64,000 bases of DNA from Kushneria indalinina DSM 14324 (GCF_003385845.1 NZ_QRDJ01000010.1:1-64000); one strand, 5' to 3'. Shown: positions 50,110-59,111, counted from the first letter of the stretch. Numbers and translations: made by a program. The notes: a model not told the origin generated them from the sequence alone.

Positions 50110-51324
50110 ATGCCCAACCAAGGACAGGGTCCGCGCGACACCCTCGATCTCGGTGATCATCACCTGACCCTCGTGGGCACCGCCCACGTCTCCCGTGACA
50201 GTGCCGACGAGGTACGCGAGCTGATTCAATCCGGCGAGTTCGACGCTGTGGCCATCGAGCTGTGCGCGTCGCGTCATCAGAGCCTGGTCGACCCCGATGC
50301 CATCGCCCGACTTGATCTCTTTCAGGTGCTGCGCCAGGGCAAGGCCGGCATGGTCGCGGCCAGCCTCGCCCTGAGTGCCTTCCAGCAGCGCGTGGCCGAA
50401 CAGTCCGGAATCGAACCGGGGGCCGACATGAAGGCCGCCGTCGAGGAAGCACAACACGCTGATCTGCCGCTTTATCTGATCGACCGAGAGATCGGCGTGA
50501 CCCTCAAGCGCGTCTATCGCAATGTGCCGTGGTATCGGCGCATGACGCTTATTTCAGGCATTGTCGGCAGTGTGCTGTCACGGCAGAAGGTCTCCAGCGA
50601 GGAGATCGAACGGCTCAAGGAAGGTGACGTGCTGGAGTCCACCTTCACCGAATTCGCGCAGCAGTCCAGACACCTTTATACGCCGCTGATCGAGGAGCGC
50701 GACCGGTACATGGCGCTGAAGCTCCTCGAGACGCTCCCCGACGGCGACACCCGACGCGTGCTGGTGGTGATCGGTGCCGGCCATCTCAAGGGCATGAGCA
50801 CGCACCTGCGCCAGCTGAACACCGAGACACCGACGCCGAGTGCCGTCACTGACGAGCGTCAGACCCTGGATACCCTCGCGCCCTCGGGCCGGCTTTTGAA
50901 GCTGCTGCCGTGGCTGGTCGTGGCGCTGGTGGTGGCAGGCTTTGCCATGGGCTTCAGCCGCGACACGGGGCTTGGCTGGTCGCTGGTCGGCGAATGGGTA
51001 CTGATCAACTCGACGCTTTCCGCGCTGGGGGCACTGATTGCGCTGGGCCATCCCCTGACCATTCTGGCAGCGTTTGTGGCCGCGCCGCTGACCTCGCTCA
51101 ATCCGACCATCGGCGTGGGTTTTGTCACGGCTGGTGTCGAGCTCTACATGCGAAAGCCCACGGTGGGCGATTTCTCCACCCTGCGCCACGACGTGAGCCA
51201 CTGGCGCGGCTGGTGGCGCAATCGAGTGGCCCGCACGCTGCTCGTCTTTCTGCTGTCCACGGCAGGCTCTGCCGCGGCTACCTGGATTGCCGGGCTGCGC
51301 ATTGCCGGCCAGCTCTTTGGCTGA
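50110..51324 (+). CDS. TraB family protein with C-terminal membrane helices
   Basis: A 404-residue protein. Residues 14-235 form a TraB/PrgY-type domain (HLTLVGTAHVSRDSADEV, AVAIELCASRHQSL, VLVVIGAGHLKGM). The C-terminal 135 residues hold about four membrane helices. The fold is related to Tiki/EreA metal-dependent hydrolases, and bacterial relatives such as PrgY inhibit peptide pheromones. Its substrate here is unknown. It is a monocistronic-looking gene. Confidence 0.88.
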   Translation: MPNQGQGPRDTLDLGDHHLTLVGTAHVSRDSADEVRELIQSGEFDAVAIELCASRHQSLVDPDAIARLDLFQVLRQGKAGMVAASLALSAFQQRVAEQSGIEPGADMKAAVEEAQHADLPLYLIDREIGVTLKRVYRNVPWYRRMTLISGIVGSVLSRQKVSSEEIERLKEGDVLESTFTEFAQQSRHLYTPLIEERDRYMALKLLETLPDGDTRRVLVVIGAGHLKGMSTHLRQLNTETPTPSAVTDERQTLDTLAPSGRLLKLLPWLVVALVVAGFAMGFSRDTGLGWSLVGEWVLINSTLSALGALIALGHPLTILAAFVAAPLTSLNPTIGVGFVTAGVELYMRKPTVGDFSTLRHDVSHWRGWWRNRVARTLLVFLLSTAGSAAATWIAGLRIAGQLFG

Positions 51325-51340
51325 TTCAGGACGACATGAT

Positions 51341-51371
51341 AAAAAAAGCGCCGTGACGGTGTCACGGCGCT
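51341..51371 (-). terminator. Terminator after the monooxygenase-fold gene
   Basis: An 11-bp perfect stem (AGCGCCGTGAC/GTCACGGCGCT, loop GGT) is preceded on the plus strand by seven A, which become a T-run on the minus strand. It lies 28 bp past the minus-strand gene at 51399. It gives no T-run for the convergent TraB-family gene. Confidence 0.88.
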
Positions 51372-51398
51372 CGACGGCCTGATCAAACGTTTCAGATC

Positions 51399-51686
51399 TC
51401 AGGTCAGCACATCGTACTCGCGCACTTCCATCTGCTCGATGGCGTTTTCAAGCGTCTGCGCCATGTGCTTGTAGTGCTCGGTGGCAATATGGGCATCAAG
51501 CGCGGCGCGATCACGCCACTGTTCGACCATGATAAAGCGCGACGGCTGCTGGCTGTCGCGCGTCAGGGTATAGAGCAGGCAGCCGTCGTCGGCTCTGGAC
51601 GGCTCGACAATTTTGGTCAGCTCGGTCTCGACGAGGGCTTCCTCACCCGATTTGGCATCAATGGTGGCCAGAATTCCCAGTGTCAT
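51399..51686 (-). CDS. Antibiotic biosynthesis monooxygenase-fold (ABM) protein
   Basis: A 95-residue ferredoxin-like alpha/beta protein of the ABM family (YgiN-like). The typical GCLLYTLTRDSQQPSRFIMVEQWRDRAALDAH core is present, shown here as GCLLYTLTRD and FIMVEQWRD with HIATEHY after it. Such proteins are often quinol or aldehyde oxidising dimers; the substrate is unknown. ATG 51686 has AGGAGAGG upstream. The frame is open to 51848 without conserved sequence. Confidence 0.9.
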   Translation of the reverse strand: MTLGILATIDAKSGEEALVETELTKIVEPSRADDGCLLYTLTRDSQQPSRFIMVEQWRDRAALDAHIATEHYKHMAQTLENAIEQMEVREYDVLT

Positions 51687-51729
51687 ATCGCCTCTCCTGT
51701 CATGAACATGCGCTCCAAGGATAGTCGGC

Positions 51730-52443
51730 TCAGCTCGCGTGTGCGCGCCGCTTTTCCAGCAGCCGCTGTGCAGCACCGGACTCATGAGGGGTACCCGCAT
51801 CACGCCGGGCCGCGGCGTACTGCTCGTTGAACACCGTAAAGTAGTCATCCAGCACCTGCGCGCCCTCCTCGTCGCCGGCCTGATGCAGCAGTTCAGCGGC
51901 CACCTCGGCCGTGCACAGATGCTCGGGGCTGGCCGCCTTTCTTAACCGGTAGCGGGTCAGGCGCTCGGTGCGCAGGGCCACGATCGGCAGCTCGGCGAGA
52001 TAGTCGCTGCGTCGAAACATGCGACGCGCCTGACGCCAAGTACCATCGAGCAGAATAAAGACCGGAATGCGCGAGGTGTCGCAGGCTCGCGTCACGTCGA
52101 CCACCCGGTGGCGGTAGTCCTCCTGATCATCGGGAAAGACCAGACAGGGGGCAAAGCGCGGGTCCGCCAGCGCTGCCAGAAGCGTCGGGTCCGGCTCGGT
52201 GCGCGACCATTCGAACACCCGGGTATCCATGATGCAGTCACCGATCAACCGACCGGTGTTGGTCGGCTTGTAGTGCTCGATACGATGGGTGATCAGCCAG
52301 AACTGCGCCCGCGTTGCCACCTGCAGACGATAGGCACAGATGCAGTGCAGCCCCGGCATGCGGCACTGCTCGCAGCGTTTGACCAAGCTGCCGCGCGCAT
52401 TGAACGGTTTGCGCGGCGCCTGCGGGTCATGGCCCTGACTCAT
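51730..52443 (-). CDS. tapT: tRNA-uridine aminocarboxypropyltransferase TapT (DTW domain)
   Basis: A 237-residue DTW-domain enzyme that places the acp group on uridine 47 of tRNAs (acp3U47). It has the N-terminal zinc-like CEQCRMPGLHCIC motif near residue 22-34, FPDDQED near 99, LLDGTWRQARRM near 129 in place of the family D-T-W, and YRLRKAASPEHLCT near 163. The start overlaps the stop of the upstream symporter gene (ATGA), so the two are coupled. Confidence 0.9.
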   Translation of the reverse strand: MSQGHDPQAPRKPFNARGSLVKRCEQCRMPGLHCICAYRLQVATRAQFWLITHRIEHYKPTNTGRLIGDCIMDTRVFEWSRTEPDPTLLAALADPRFAPCLVFPDDQEDYRHRVVDVTRACDTSRIPVFILLDGTWRQARRMFRRSDYLAELPIVALRTERLTRYRLRKAASPEHLCTAEVAAELLHQAGDEEGAQVLDDYFTVFNEQYAAARRDAGTPHESGAAQRLLEKRRAHAS

Positions 52444-53378
52444 GAGGCGTTCTGCGCCTCATCCGTGGCAGCCGTTGGACGTCTTTTCCAGTAGCCGGCC
52501 AGAATCGAGCCGGAGATGTTGTGCCATACCGAAAAGAGCGCCCCGGGCAGCGCCGCGGCGGCCGGGAAGAAGTTGGTCGCCAGCGACACGGCAAGCCCCG
52601 AGTTCTGCATGCCGACCTCGATGGCCACGGCCCGACAGTCGCGCGCGTTCAACCCCGCCAGACGCGACAGCCAGAACCCGCCGATCAGCCCACAGGCGTT
52701 ATGCAACACAACGGCCAGTGCAATCACCGGACCCAGGCTTGCCAGGCGCCCGGCGTTAAGCGCCACCACGATGGCGATGATCATCACGATGGCCGCCATG
52801 GCCACGGTCGCCAGCGCCGGCTCGATACGCCGGATCGTGCCGGCCAAGAAATGGTTGACCAGACTGCCCAGCGCGATCGGCGCGATCACAAGCTTTGCGA
52901 TGCTCCAGAGCATGCCGCCCACCGGGACATCAATGCTGGCGCCCATCCAGATCCAGACCAGCAGCGGCGTCATGACAATCGACAACAGTGTGGAGATCAG
53001 CGTCATGCTGATTGAAAGTGCCACGTTGCCCCCGGCAAGCCAGGTCATGACGTTGGAGGCCGTGCCGCCCGAGGTGGCGCCAACCAGCATCATGCCCACG
53101 GCAAGCTCCGGCGAAAGCCCCAGTAGACGCGAGATGCCAAAGGCGGCTGCCGGCATCAGAAGGTATTGCAGGGCAATCCCGATCATCACGGCGCGCGGGG
53201 CGCGTGCCACGCGGGCGAAGTCATGGCGCGACAGCGTCAGCCCCATGGTGAACATGATCAGCGCCAGTAGCGGCGGCACCCAGTCCTTCAACGAGACCAG
53301 GGAATCGGGGAACAGGGCGGCCAGCAGGGCCGCGCCCAGCGCCCACAGCGGGAAGAATCGATTGATCTGCTCAAACAT
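52440..53378 (-). CDS. Bile acid:sodium symporter family transporter
   Basis: A 312-residue membrane protein with about nine or ten helices. Family blocks include LIMFTMGLTLSRHDF near residue 40, VGMMLVGATSGGTASNVMT with the Na+ site region near 95-113, and EVGMQNSGLAVSLATNFF near 265. Bacterial members (YocS, PanS type) often move pantoate or other organic acids with Na+ rather than bile acids. Na+-coupled transport suits a halophile. It is coupled to tapT. Confidence 0.92.
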   Translation of the reverse strand: MFEQINRFFPLWALGAALLAALFPDSLVSLKDWVPPLLALIMFTMGLTLSRHDFARVARAPRAVMIGIALQYLLMPAAAFGISRLLGLSPELAVGMMLVGATSGGTASNVMTWLAGGNVALSISMTLISTLLSIVMTPLLVWIWMGASIDVPVGGMLWSIAKLVIAPIALGSLVNHFLAGTIRRIEPALATVAMAAIVMIIAIVVALNAGRLASLGPVIALAVVLHNACGLIGGFWLSRLAGLNARDCRAVAIEVGMQNSGLAVSLATNFFPAAAALPGALFSVWHNISGSILAGYWKRRPTAATDEAQNAS

Positions 53379-53473
53379 GGAAGTATCTATTTAATGGCGA
53401 TGACAGGATGCGCCTGCCCGGTGACGGGAGGCGCTCGGAATAAACCGGCGTGTCATGAAACTCGATCAGAGCC

Positions 53474-54202
53474 TCAAGAACCCAGCAGCGTGTCCGGGTC
53501 AGGCTTGAGCAGACGGCCATGTTGTGACCAGAAATCGCGCAGGCGGGAGACCCCTTCGGTGGCACTGGTGGCCAGCGGCACCACGCCTCGTACGGCCAGC
53601 TCGCGCGCGCCGGGATCAACCAGTACGCGCGGGGCCTCGATCGGCGCCTCATCCATCAGCATCGAGGCCGGGGTGACCGCCAGCGATGTGCCCACGATCA
53701 GCAACAGATCGGCCTCTGCCACAATATCGCAGGCGGTGGCATACAGCGGGACATTTTCCCCAAACCAGACCACGTGCGGGCGCAGCTGGGCACCGTCATC
53801 ACAGCAGTCGCCCATCTCGATGGTCTCGCCCTCACCGAGGCGATAAACCAGTCTGGGGTTGCGGCTGGAGCGCGCCTTTAAAAGCTCGCCGTGCAGATGC
53901 AGCACATCGCGGGAGCCGGCACGCTCGTGGAGATTGTCGATGTTCTGGGTAATGATGCTGACCCGGAAGTGCTTCTCGAGCTCGGCCAGCGCCAGATGAG
54001 CCTCATTGGGCCGGGCCGCGCGCACCTGGGCGCGGCGCTCGTTGTAAAAGCGCAGCACGGTGTGCGGATCACGCGCCCAGCCCTCCGGGGTGGCCACATC
54101 CTCGACGTGATGGTTTTCCCAGAGGCCGTCGCCATCGCGAAAGGTCTTGATACCACTTTCAGCGCTGATGCCGGCACCGGTGAGAACAACCAGGTGAGCC
54201 AT
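53474..54202 (-). CDS. cobB: NAD-dependent protein deacylase (sirtuin, CobB-like)
   Basis: A 242-residue sirtuin with LVVLTGAGISAESGIKTFRD at 4, the catalytic His in HLHGELLKARS at 104, TQNIDNLHERAG near 86, and LIVGTSLAVTPAS near 168. The Y-x-x-R pair in FYNERR (Tyr53, Arg56) matches the acidic-acyl (desuccinylase) type of CobB and SIRT5. The four zinc cysteines are missing; only a Cys-Cys pair remains at 133-134. ATG 54202 follows GAGGGGAAACAC; the open frame to 54331 is not conserved. Confidence 0.92.
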   Translation of the reverse strand: MAHLVVLTGAGISAESGIKTFRDGDGLWENHHVEDVATPEGWARDPHTVLRFYNERRAQVRAARPNEAHLALAELEKHFRVSIITQNIDNLHERAGSRDVLHLHGELLKARSSRNPRLVYRLGEGETIEMGDCCDDGAQLRPHVVWFGENVPLYATACDIVAEADLLLIVGTSLAVTPASMLMDEAPIEAPRVLVDPGARELAVRGVVPLATSATEGVSRLRDFWSQHGRLLKPDPDTLLGS

Positions 54203-54354
54203 GTGTTTCCCCTCATGAAGATATGCTCCGGGCGACGCCATCGACCCGACCGCAGGCGGGTGCTGCCGATGGCGCAGGGATTTTAACAGAGTCCTTTCAT
54301 CACGCCATCCTGGCCCTGTACATCGGGACATGCAATTGCCGACAATAGCGCCTG

Positions 54355-55155
54355 ATGCCCGACCACGACGTTGCCATGACCACGCCCATCCCCGTTATTT
54401 ACCAGGACGATCACCTGGTGGTCGTCCACAAGCCCTCCGGCGCCCTGGTCCACCGCAGCGCGCTGGACCGGCACGCGCCGGTGGTCATGCTGCAGGCCCT
54501 GCGCAACCAGCTGGGCCAGCACGTCTACCCGGTTCACCGGCTGGACCGCCCCACCTCGGGCGCCCTGCTCTTTGCCCTGACCCCGGAGATGGCGACCGCC
54601 CTGGGCCATCAGTTTCAGGCCCAGCAGGTACAAAAGCGCTATCTTGCCGTCGTGCGGGGCATCGGCCCCGAAGCGGCCACCTATGACTGGGCGCTGCGCG
54701 AGGAGGACGGCAAGCGCCCCAAGGCCGAAATGCCGGCCATGGACGCGCTGACCCATGTCAGGCGTCTGGACAGCGTGGAGCTGCCGGTGGCCATTGATCG
54801 TTACCCGACCAGCCGCTACTCCCTGATGTCGGTAACCCCCACCACCGGGCGGCGCCATCAGATCCGCCGTCATTTAAGTCGCGGCGGCTACCCCATCATT
54901 GGCGATGCCCGACATGGCAAGGGCATTCACAACCGCTTCTTTCGCGACAACTTCGACGCCGGCCGCCTGCTGCTGGCCGCCGTCATGCTCGAGTTTTACC
55001 ATCCCGCCCGCGAGCAGCGCCTTGAGATAGGGGCCGCCGTGGAAGCGGACATGGCTGCGCTGATGCTCCGATTCGGCTGGGGCGGACACTGTCCGGTCAA
55101 CCGGGTGCAGTGGCATGACACCGAACCATCTGACAGGAGAGAACCCGCATCATGA
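54355..55155 (+). CDS. truC: tRNA pseudouridine-65 synthase TruC
   Basis: A 266-residue RluA-family synthase. The start is VIYQDDHLVVVHKPSGALVHRS, the catalytic Asp lies in VHRLDRPTSGAL near residue 62, and the C-terminal GRRHQIRRHLSRGGYPIIGD is near 165. The shorter length and family details fit TruC (tRNA-Ile/Asp U65) rather than the rRNA enzymes. The start may be ATG 54355 or 54376; neither has a good ribosome binding site. Its stop overlaps tcdA by 4 bp. Confidence 0.93.
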   Translation: MPDHDVAMTTPIPVIYQDDHLVVVHKPSGALVHRSALDRHAPVVMLQALRNQLGQHVYPVHRLDRPTSGALLFALTPEMATALGHQFQAQQVQKRYLAVVRGIGPEAATYDWALREEDGKRPKAEMPAMDALTHVRRLDSVELPVAIDRYPTSRYSLMSVTPTTGRRHQIRRHLSRGGYPIIGDARHGKGIHNRFFRDNFDAGRLLLAAVMLEFYHPAREQRLEIGAAVEADMAALMLRFGWGGHCPVNRVQWHDTEPSDRREPAS

Positions 55156-56030
55156 GCGATTCAGCCAGCGCCGAGCGCCTGGATGCCGCCCGGCACGAGG
55201 CAGATTTCGCCGCCCGCTTTGACGGCATGCGCCGTCTTTATGGCCATACGGGCATCGAGCGCCTGCGCCGTGCCCACGTGGTGGTCATCGGAATCGGCGG
55301 CGTGGGCAGCTGGAGCGTCGAGGCGCTGGCGCGCTCGGGGTTTGAGCGCATCAGCCTGATCGACCTTGACGATGTCTGCACGACCAACGTCAACCGCCAG
55401 CTCCACGCCCTTGATGGCACCATCGGCCGCCCGAAGGTCGAGGTCATGGCCGAGCGCTGCCGACTGATCAACCCATGGGTACAGGTCGAGCCCATTTCGG
55501 GCTTTATCACCCCGGACAACATTGAGCGCATGCTGCCCCACGATACCGATCACGTGATCGATGCCATCGACCACGTGGGCGCCAAGTGTGCCCTGATCCA
55601 TTACTGCAAACGCCATAAAATCGGGTTGACCGTGACCGGCGCCGCCGGTGGCCTGACCGACCCGACACGGATCATGACCGCCGATCTCACCCGCACCGAA
55701 CATGATCCGCTGCTCTCGAAGGTGCGCAGCCGGCTGCGACGCGACTACGGCTTCAGCCGCAATCCCAAACGCCGGTTTTCAATCACCTGCGTCTACTCGC
55801 CCGAGCAGCGGCGCTACCCGGACGGCGCCGGCGAGGTGTGCAATACGAAACCGGGCGATGGCGAGACCCTGAAGCTGGGCTGCAGCGCCGGTTATGGCTC
55901 TGCCACCTTCGTCACCGGCGCCTTCGGCTTTGCCGCCGTGGGCCACGTCATCGAGCGTGTGATTCGAACCGGCATCGACACCGACAGCATCGACGACGAT
56001 GCCGAACCTGCCACTCAGGAGCCTGCATGA
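55152..56030 (+). CDS. tcdA: tRNA threonylcarbamoyladenosine dehydratase TcdA
   Basis: An E1-like ATP-dependent enzyme that cyclises t6A37 to ct6A37 in ANN-decoding tRNAs, following on from TsaC-dependent t6A. The 292-residue protein has RFDGMRRLYGHTGIERLR, the nucleotide loop VIGIGGVGSWSVEALARSG near residue 48, DLDDVCTTNVNRQ near 74 and a C-terminal GCSAGYGSATFVTGAFGF. Coupled starts with truC and DUF1653 make a three-gene operon. Confidence 0.95.
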   Translation: MSDSASAERLDAARHEADFAARFDGMRRLYGHTGIERLRRAHVVVIGIGGVGSWSVEALARSGFERISLIDLDDVCTTNVNRQLHALDGTIGRPKVEVMAERCRLINPWVQVEPISGFITPDNIERMLPHDTDHVIDAIDHVGAKCALIHYCKRHKIGLTVTGAAGGLTDPTRIMTADLTRTEHDPLLSKVRSRLRRDYGFSRNPKRRFSITCVYSPEQRRYPDGAGEVCNTKPGDGETLKLGCSAGYGSATFVTGAFGFAAVGHVIERVIRTGIDTDSIDDDAEPATQEPA

Positions 56031-56260
56031 AACGAGAAAACGAACACGCCGTGACGCCCGGCGTCTATCGACACTACAAGGGCAGTGACTACGAGGTGCT
56101 GGGCGTGGCGCATCACAGCGAGACCGAAGAGCCCCTGGTGGTCTATCGGGCGCTTTACGGCGAGTTCGGCCTCTGGGTCCGGCCGCTGGCCATGTTTCGC
56201 GAAAATGTCGAGATTGACGGGGAACCGGTAGCCCGCTTTTCGCTGATCCGACGCTTCTAG
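56027..56260 (+). CDS. DUF1653 domain protein
   Basis: A 77-residue single-domain protein with the DUF1653 pattern (PGVYRHYKGSDYEVLGVAHHSE, VVYRALYGEFGLWVRPLAMF). The function of the family is unknown. AGGAG lies before ATG 56027, which overlaps the tcdA stop (ATGA), so it is the last gene of truC-tcdA-DUF1653. Another open frame covers the same bases but is a shadow. Confidence 0.93.
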   Translation: MKRENEHAVTPGVYRHYKGSDYEVLGVAHHSETEEPLVVYRALYGEFGLWVRPLAMFRENVEIDGEPVARFSLIRRF

Positions 56261-56303
56261 CGAGCGTCCGGCAGGATATCCATTCTGCCGAAGCCGGAAA
56301 CGA

Positions 56304-56333
56304 CAGCGGGCCGCCCCATGGGGCGGCCCGCTG
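56304..56333. terminator. 30-bp perfect palindrome between convergent genes
   Basis: CAGCGGGCCGCCCCAT and its reverse complement form a 30-nt palindrome centred on CCATGG, lying between the DUF1653 and bfr stops. There is no T-run on either side. It may be a bidirectional roadblock hairpin or a protein site. Confidence 0.5.
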
Positions 56334-56357
56334 ACACTGGCGTATGAGGTGACCGAA

Positions 56358-56861
56358 TCAGGTCGCGGTCTCGCCCTCTTCGCGCTCGTTGGCCGGGCGC
56401 ATCTGACGCTGCTTGTAGTTTTCCAGCCCGACCTGCTCGAGCAGGTGCAGTTCGGTTTCGATGATATCGATGTGCTCTTCTTCCTCGGCCAGGATCTTCT
56501 TGAGCATCTCGCTGCTGGGGTAGTCGGCCACGGATTCGCAGTGGCGGATGGCCTTGATCAGATCATCACGGCCTTCATGCTCGATGCGCAGATCGCACTC
56601 CAGCATTTCCTGAACGTGCTCGCCGATATGCAGCTTGCCCAGATCCTGCAGATTGGGCAGACCGTCGAGGAACAGAATGCGCTCGATCAGAATATCGGCA
56701 TGCTGCATCTCTTCGATGGATTCCTTGTATTCCCAGTCGCCCAGGCCATGCAGGCCCCAGTTGCGATACATGCGTGCATGCAGGAAATACTGATTGATGG
56801 CAACGAGTTCATTGCCAAGGATTTTGTTGAGGTGCTCGATAACCTGAGGATCGCCTTTCAT
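56358..56861 (-). CDS. bfr: Bacterioferritin Bfr
   Basis: The heme-containing iron storage cage subunit. The 167-residue protein has the standard MKGDP start, ferroxidase ligands Glu18, Glu51 and His54, the heme ligand Met52 (EEMQHAD), and later EEEEH near 127. The frame extends to 56876, but ATG 56861 has GGAG upstream and is the family start. Bfd, which releases its iron, is encoded 188 bp away on the same strand but is separated by a terminator. Confidence 0.97.
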   Translation of the reverse strand: MKGDPQVIEHLNKILGNELVAINQYFLHARMYRNWGLHGLGDWEYKESIEEMQHADILIERILFLDGLPNLQDLGKLHIGEHVQEMLECDLRIEHEGRDDLIKAIRHCESVADYPSSEMLKKILAEEEEHIDIIETELHLLEQVGLENYKQRQMRPANEREEGETAT

Positions 56862-56962
56862 GTTCTTCTCCGCCATCAGTGGTCATGGCGGTCGCCGAAA
56901 CCTGCGTCCGCCTGTGGAGGCAGTATCCATCAAACGCACGGGGATTTCGACCGGGAAAACAC

Positions 56963-56984
56963 AAAAAAAGGCTCGATGCGAGCC
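56963..56984 (-). terminator. Terminator after bfd
   Basis: GGCTCG/CGAGCC with a 3-nt loop is followed on the minus strand by seven T. It separates bfd from bfr. Confidence 0.8.
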
Positions 56985-57048
56985 ATTATCACAAGATAAT
57001 TCAAACAGTTAACAATCAGGATTGCTGCCCCCTGCCGGGGCGGGCCTG

Positions 57049-57276
57049 TCACCGCACGGCGTAGGCCAGCTCCTCATAGTGTCGGGCCGGGATATGCTGC
57101 GCCATGTGGCGACTCAAAAGGGCTTCATCAACGATCTCCTGGGCAAGACAGGTGCACTTGCCGCACTGGGTGGAACACCGGGTCATCCGGGAAACGTCCT
57201 CCCAGCTCGAAGCGCCCAGCGCTACCGCCTGCTTTAACTGCCCGTCCGTGACCTTCTTGCACATGCATACAAACAT
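57049..57276 (-). CDS. bfd: Bacterioferritin-associated ferredoxin Bfd
   Basis: A 75-residue [2Fe-2S] protein with the four cysteines in MFVCMC and CSTQCGKC; an extra Cys follows. It passes electrons to bacterioferritin heme to release stored iron when iron is short. ATG 57276 has GGAGG upstream; the longer frame to 57432 runs through the upstream control region. A Fur-box-like site lies 22 bp before the start, which fits its known induction by low iron. Confidence 0.94.
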   Translation of the reverse strand: MFVCMCKKVTDGQLKQAVALGASSWEDVSRMTRCSTQCGKCTCLAQEIVDEALLSRHMAQHIPARHYEELAYAVR

Positions 57277-57297
57277 GGAGCCCTCCACCACAAAGAG

Positions 57298-57316
57298 AAT
57301 ACAAATGATTCTCATA
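57298..57316 (-). promoter_or_regulatory. Fur box upstream of bfd
   Basis: On the minus strand TATGAGAATCATTTGTATT matches the familiar Fur-site form AATGAGAATCATTTGCATT at most positions. It lies 22 bp before the bfd ATG. A second, weaker Fur-like stretch (GCGAATGAAAATGTTTCGC) lies near 57341-57359. Confidence 0.7.
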
Positions 57317-57383
57317 AGAGATTGCATCCGTGCAATATGCGAAACATTTTCATTCGCGTCAATCGCAAAAGTGATGGGGACAT

Positions 57384-57408
57384 AAAAAAGAGCGACCGAA
57401 GTCGCTCT
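57384..57408 (-). terminator. Terminator after the aldehyde dehydrogenase gene
   Basis: AGAGCGAC/GTCGCTCT with a TTCG loop on the minus strand is followed there by six T, 20 bp past the stop. It also insulates bfd from read-through. Confidence 0.9.
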
Positions 57409-57428
57409 CTGATACCCGGAGATCGTAT

Positions 57429-58949
57429 TCAATACAGACCGGCCGGGCTGTCGCTATAGGAGATCAGCTGGCACTTGATCTGCTGATAGTTACCCAGCGC
57501 GGCCAGATGGGTCTCGCGGCCGATACCGGATTTCTTGTAGCCCCCGAAGGCGGCGTGCGCCGGATACTGGTGGTAGCAGTTGGTCCACACGCGACCGGCC
57601 TGGATGGCCCGGCCCATGCGATAGGCACGGTTCATGTCACGCGTCCAGACGCCAGCACCCAGGCCGAACTCGGTGTCGTTGGCGATCGCCAGGGCTTCTT
57701 CCTCGGTCTTGAAGGTGGTCACCGACAGCGTGGGACCGAAGATCTCCTCCTGGAAGATGCGCATGTCGTTGCGGCCCTTGAAGATCGTGGGCTGCACGTA
57801 AAAGCCGTTTTGATAGTCATCATCGACCGAGGCGCGCTCGCCGCCCAGCAGCAGCTCGGCGCCCTCGTCGCGACCGATCTCCATATAGGAGAGGATCTTG
57901 TCGAACTGCTCTTTCGAGACCTGGGCGCCCATCTCGGTGTCGGTATCCAGCGGATTGCCGGATTTAAGCGTTTTAGCACGCGCCACGGCACGCGAGATCA
58001 GCGTGTCATAGACCGACTCGTGAATCAGCGCGCGGGACGGGCAGGTGCAGACCTCGCCCTGATTGAGAAAGGTCATCATCAGCCCTTCGACGCACTTGTC
58101 GATATAGGCGTCCCCGTGGTCCAGCACATCCTCGAAATAGATATTGGGTGATTTGCCGCCCAGCTCCAGCGTGGCTGGAATGATGCGCTCGGCCGCCCGG
58201 GACATGATGTGGCTGCCCACCGGCGTGGAGCCGGTAAAGGCAATCTTCTGGATGCCCGGGTGGGTCGCCAGCGCCTCGCCGGCCTCCTCGCCGATGCCCT
58301 GCACCACGTTCAAAACGCCCGGCGGCAGCAGATCGCCAATCAACTCCAGCAGCACGCAGATGGAGGCCGGCGTCTGCTCGGCAGGCTTCAACACGCTGCA
58401 GTTGCCGGCCACCAGCGCTGGTGCCAGCTTCCAGCCGGCCATCAACAGCGGAAAGTTCCAGGGGATGATCTGCCCCACCACACCAAACGGTTCGTGGTAG
58501 TGATAGGCCACCGTCTCGCTGTCGATCTCGCTGATACCGCCCTCCTGCGCCCGGATACAGCCGGCGAAGTAGCGAAAGTGGTCCACAAGCAGCGGCAAAT
58601 CGGCCGCCAGACACTCCCGGATCGGCTTGCCGTTGTCCCAGGTCTCGGCCACGGCCAGCATCTCAAGATTGTTCTCGATGCGATCGGCAATCCTGAGCAG
58701 CACAGCGGCGCGCTCGGCCGGGGGCGTGGCGGCCCAGCCCGGCGCTGCCTTTTGCGCGGCCTTGACGGCGCGATCGATATCCTCGCGCCCGGAGCGCGGC
58801 ACCTGGCAGAACACCTCACCGGTGACCGGCGTGACGTTGTCCATATAGCGGCCATCATTGGGTGCGCACCACTCACCGCCGATGAAGTTGTCATAGCGAT
58901 CGCGAAAGCGTACGAGTGCATCCGAACTGCCGGGTCTGGCGTATTGCAT
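57429..58949 (-). CDS. NAD-dependent aldehyde dehydrogenase, ExaC/AldB type
   Basis: A 506-residue aldehyde dehydrogenase. It has the NAD/oxyanion block [19 protein letters not shown] near residue 155-173, the general-base Glu in [10 protein letters not shown] near 255 and the catalytic Cys in [16 protein letters not shown] near 290. The adjacent second Cys and CPSR pattern are typical of ExaC/AldB enzymes that oxidise acetaldehyde and related aldehydes. ATG 58949 follows GGAGGTGGACA. The frame back to 59036 is not conserved. It is monocistronic. Confidence 0.95.
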   Translation of the reverse strand: MQYARPGSSDALVRFRDRYDNFIGGEWCAPNDGRYMDNVTPVTGEVFCQVPRSGREDIDRAVKAAQKAAPGWAATPPAERAAVLLRIADRIENNLEMLAVAETWDNGKPIRECLAADLPLLVDHFRYFAGCIRAQEGGISEIDSETVAYHYHEPFGVVGQIIPWNFPLLMAGWKLAPALVAGNCSVLKPAEQTPASICVLLELIGDLLPPGVLNVVQGIGEEAGEALATHPGIQKIAFTGSTPVGSHIMSRAAERIIPATLELGGKSPNIYFEDVLDHGDAYIDKCVEGLMMTFLNQGEVCTCPSRALIHESVYDTLISRAVARAKTLKSGNPLDTDTEMGAQVSKEQFDKILSYMEIGRDEGAELLLGGERASVDDDYQNGFYVQPTIFKGRNDMRIFQEEIFGPTLSVTTFKTEEEALAIANDTEFGLGAGVWTRDMNRAYRMGRAIQAGRVWTNCYHQYPAHAAFGGYKKSGIGRETHLAALGNYQQIKCQLISYSDSPAGLY

Positions 58950-59080
58950 TGTCCACCTCCAGAGAATCAGGGTAGCGGTTGAGGCAAGAAGCTCTCGGCC
59001 CCTGTCTACTCTGGCACTGCGACGACAGCACAACAAACGGCTATTGGTCCAACGCGCCGGTGCCTGGAGAGGCCGGACGC

Positions 59081-59111
59081 AAAACGCCCCGAAGCGCTTG
59101 CTTCAGGGCGT
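59081..59111 (-). terminator. Terminator after lptFG
   Basis: A stem with one mismatch (ACGCCCCGAAGC/GCTTCAGGGCGT, loop GCTT) is followed on the minus strand by TTTT. It lies 29 bp past the lptG stop. Confidence 0.75.
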
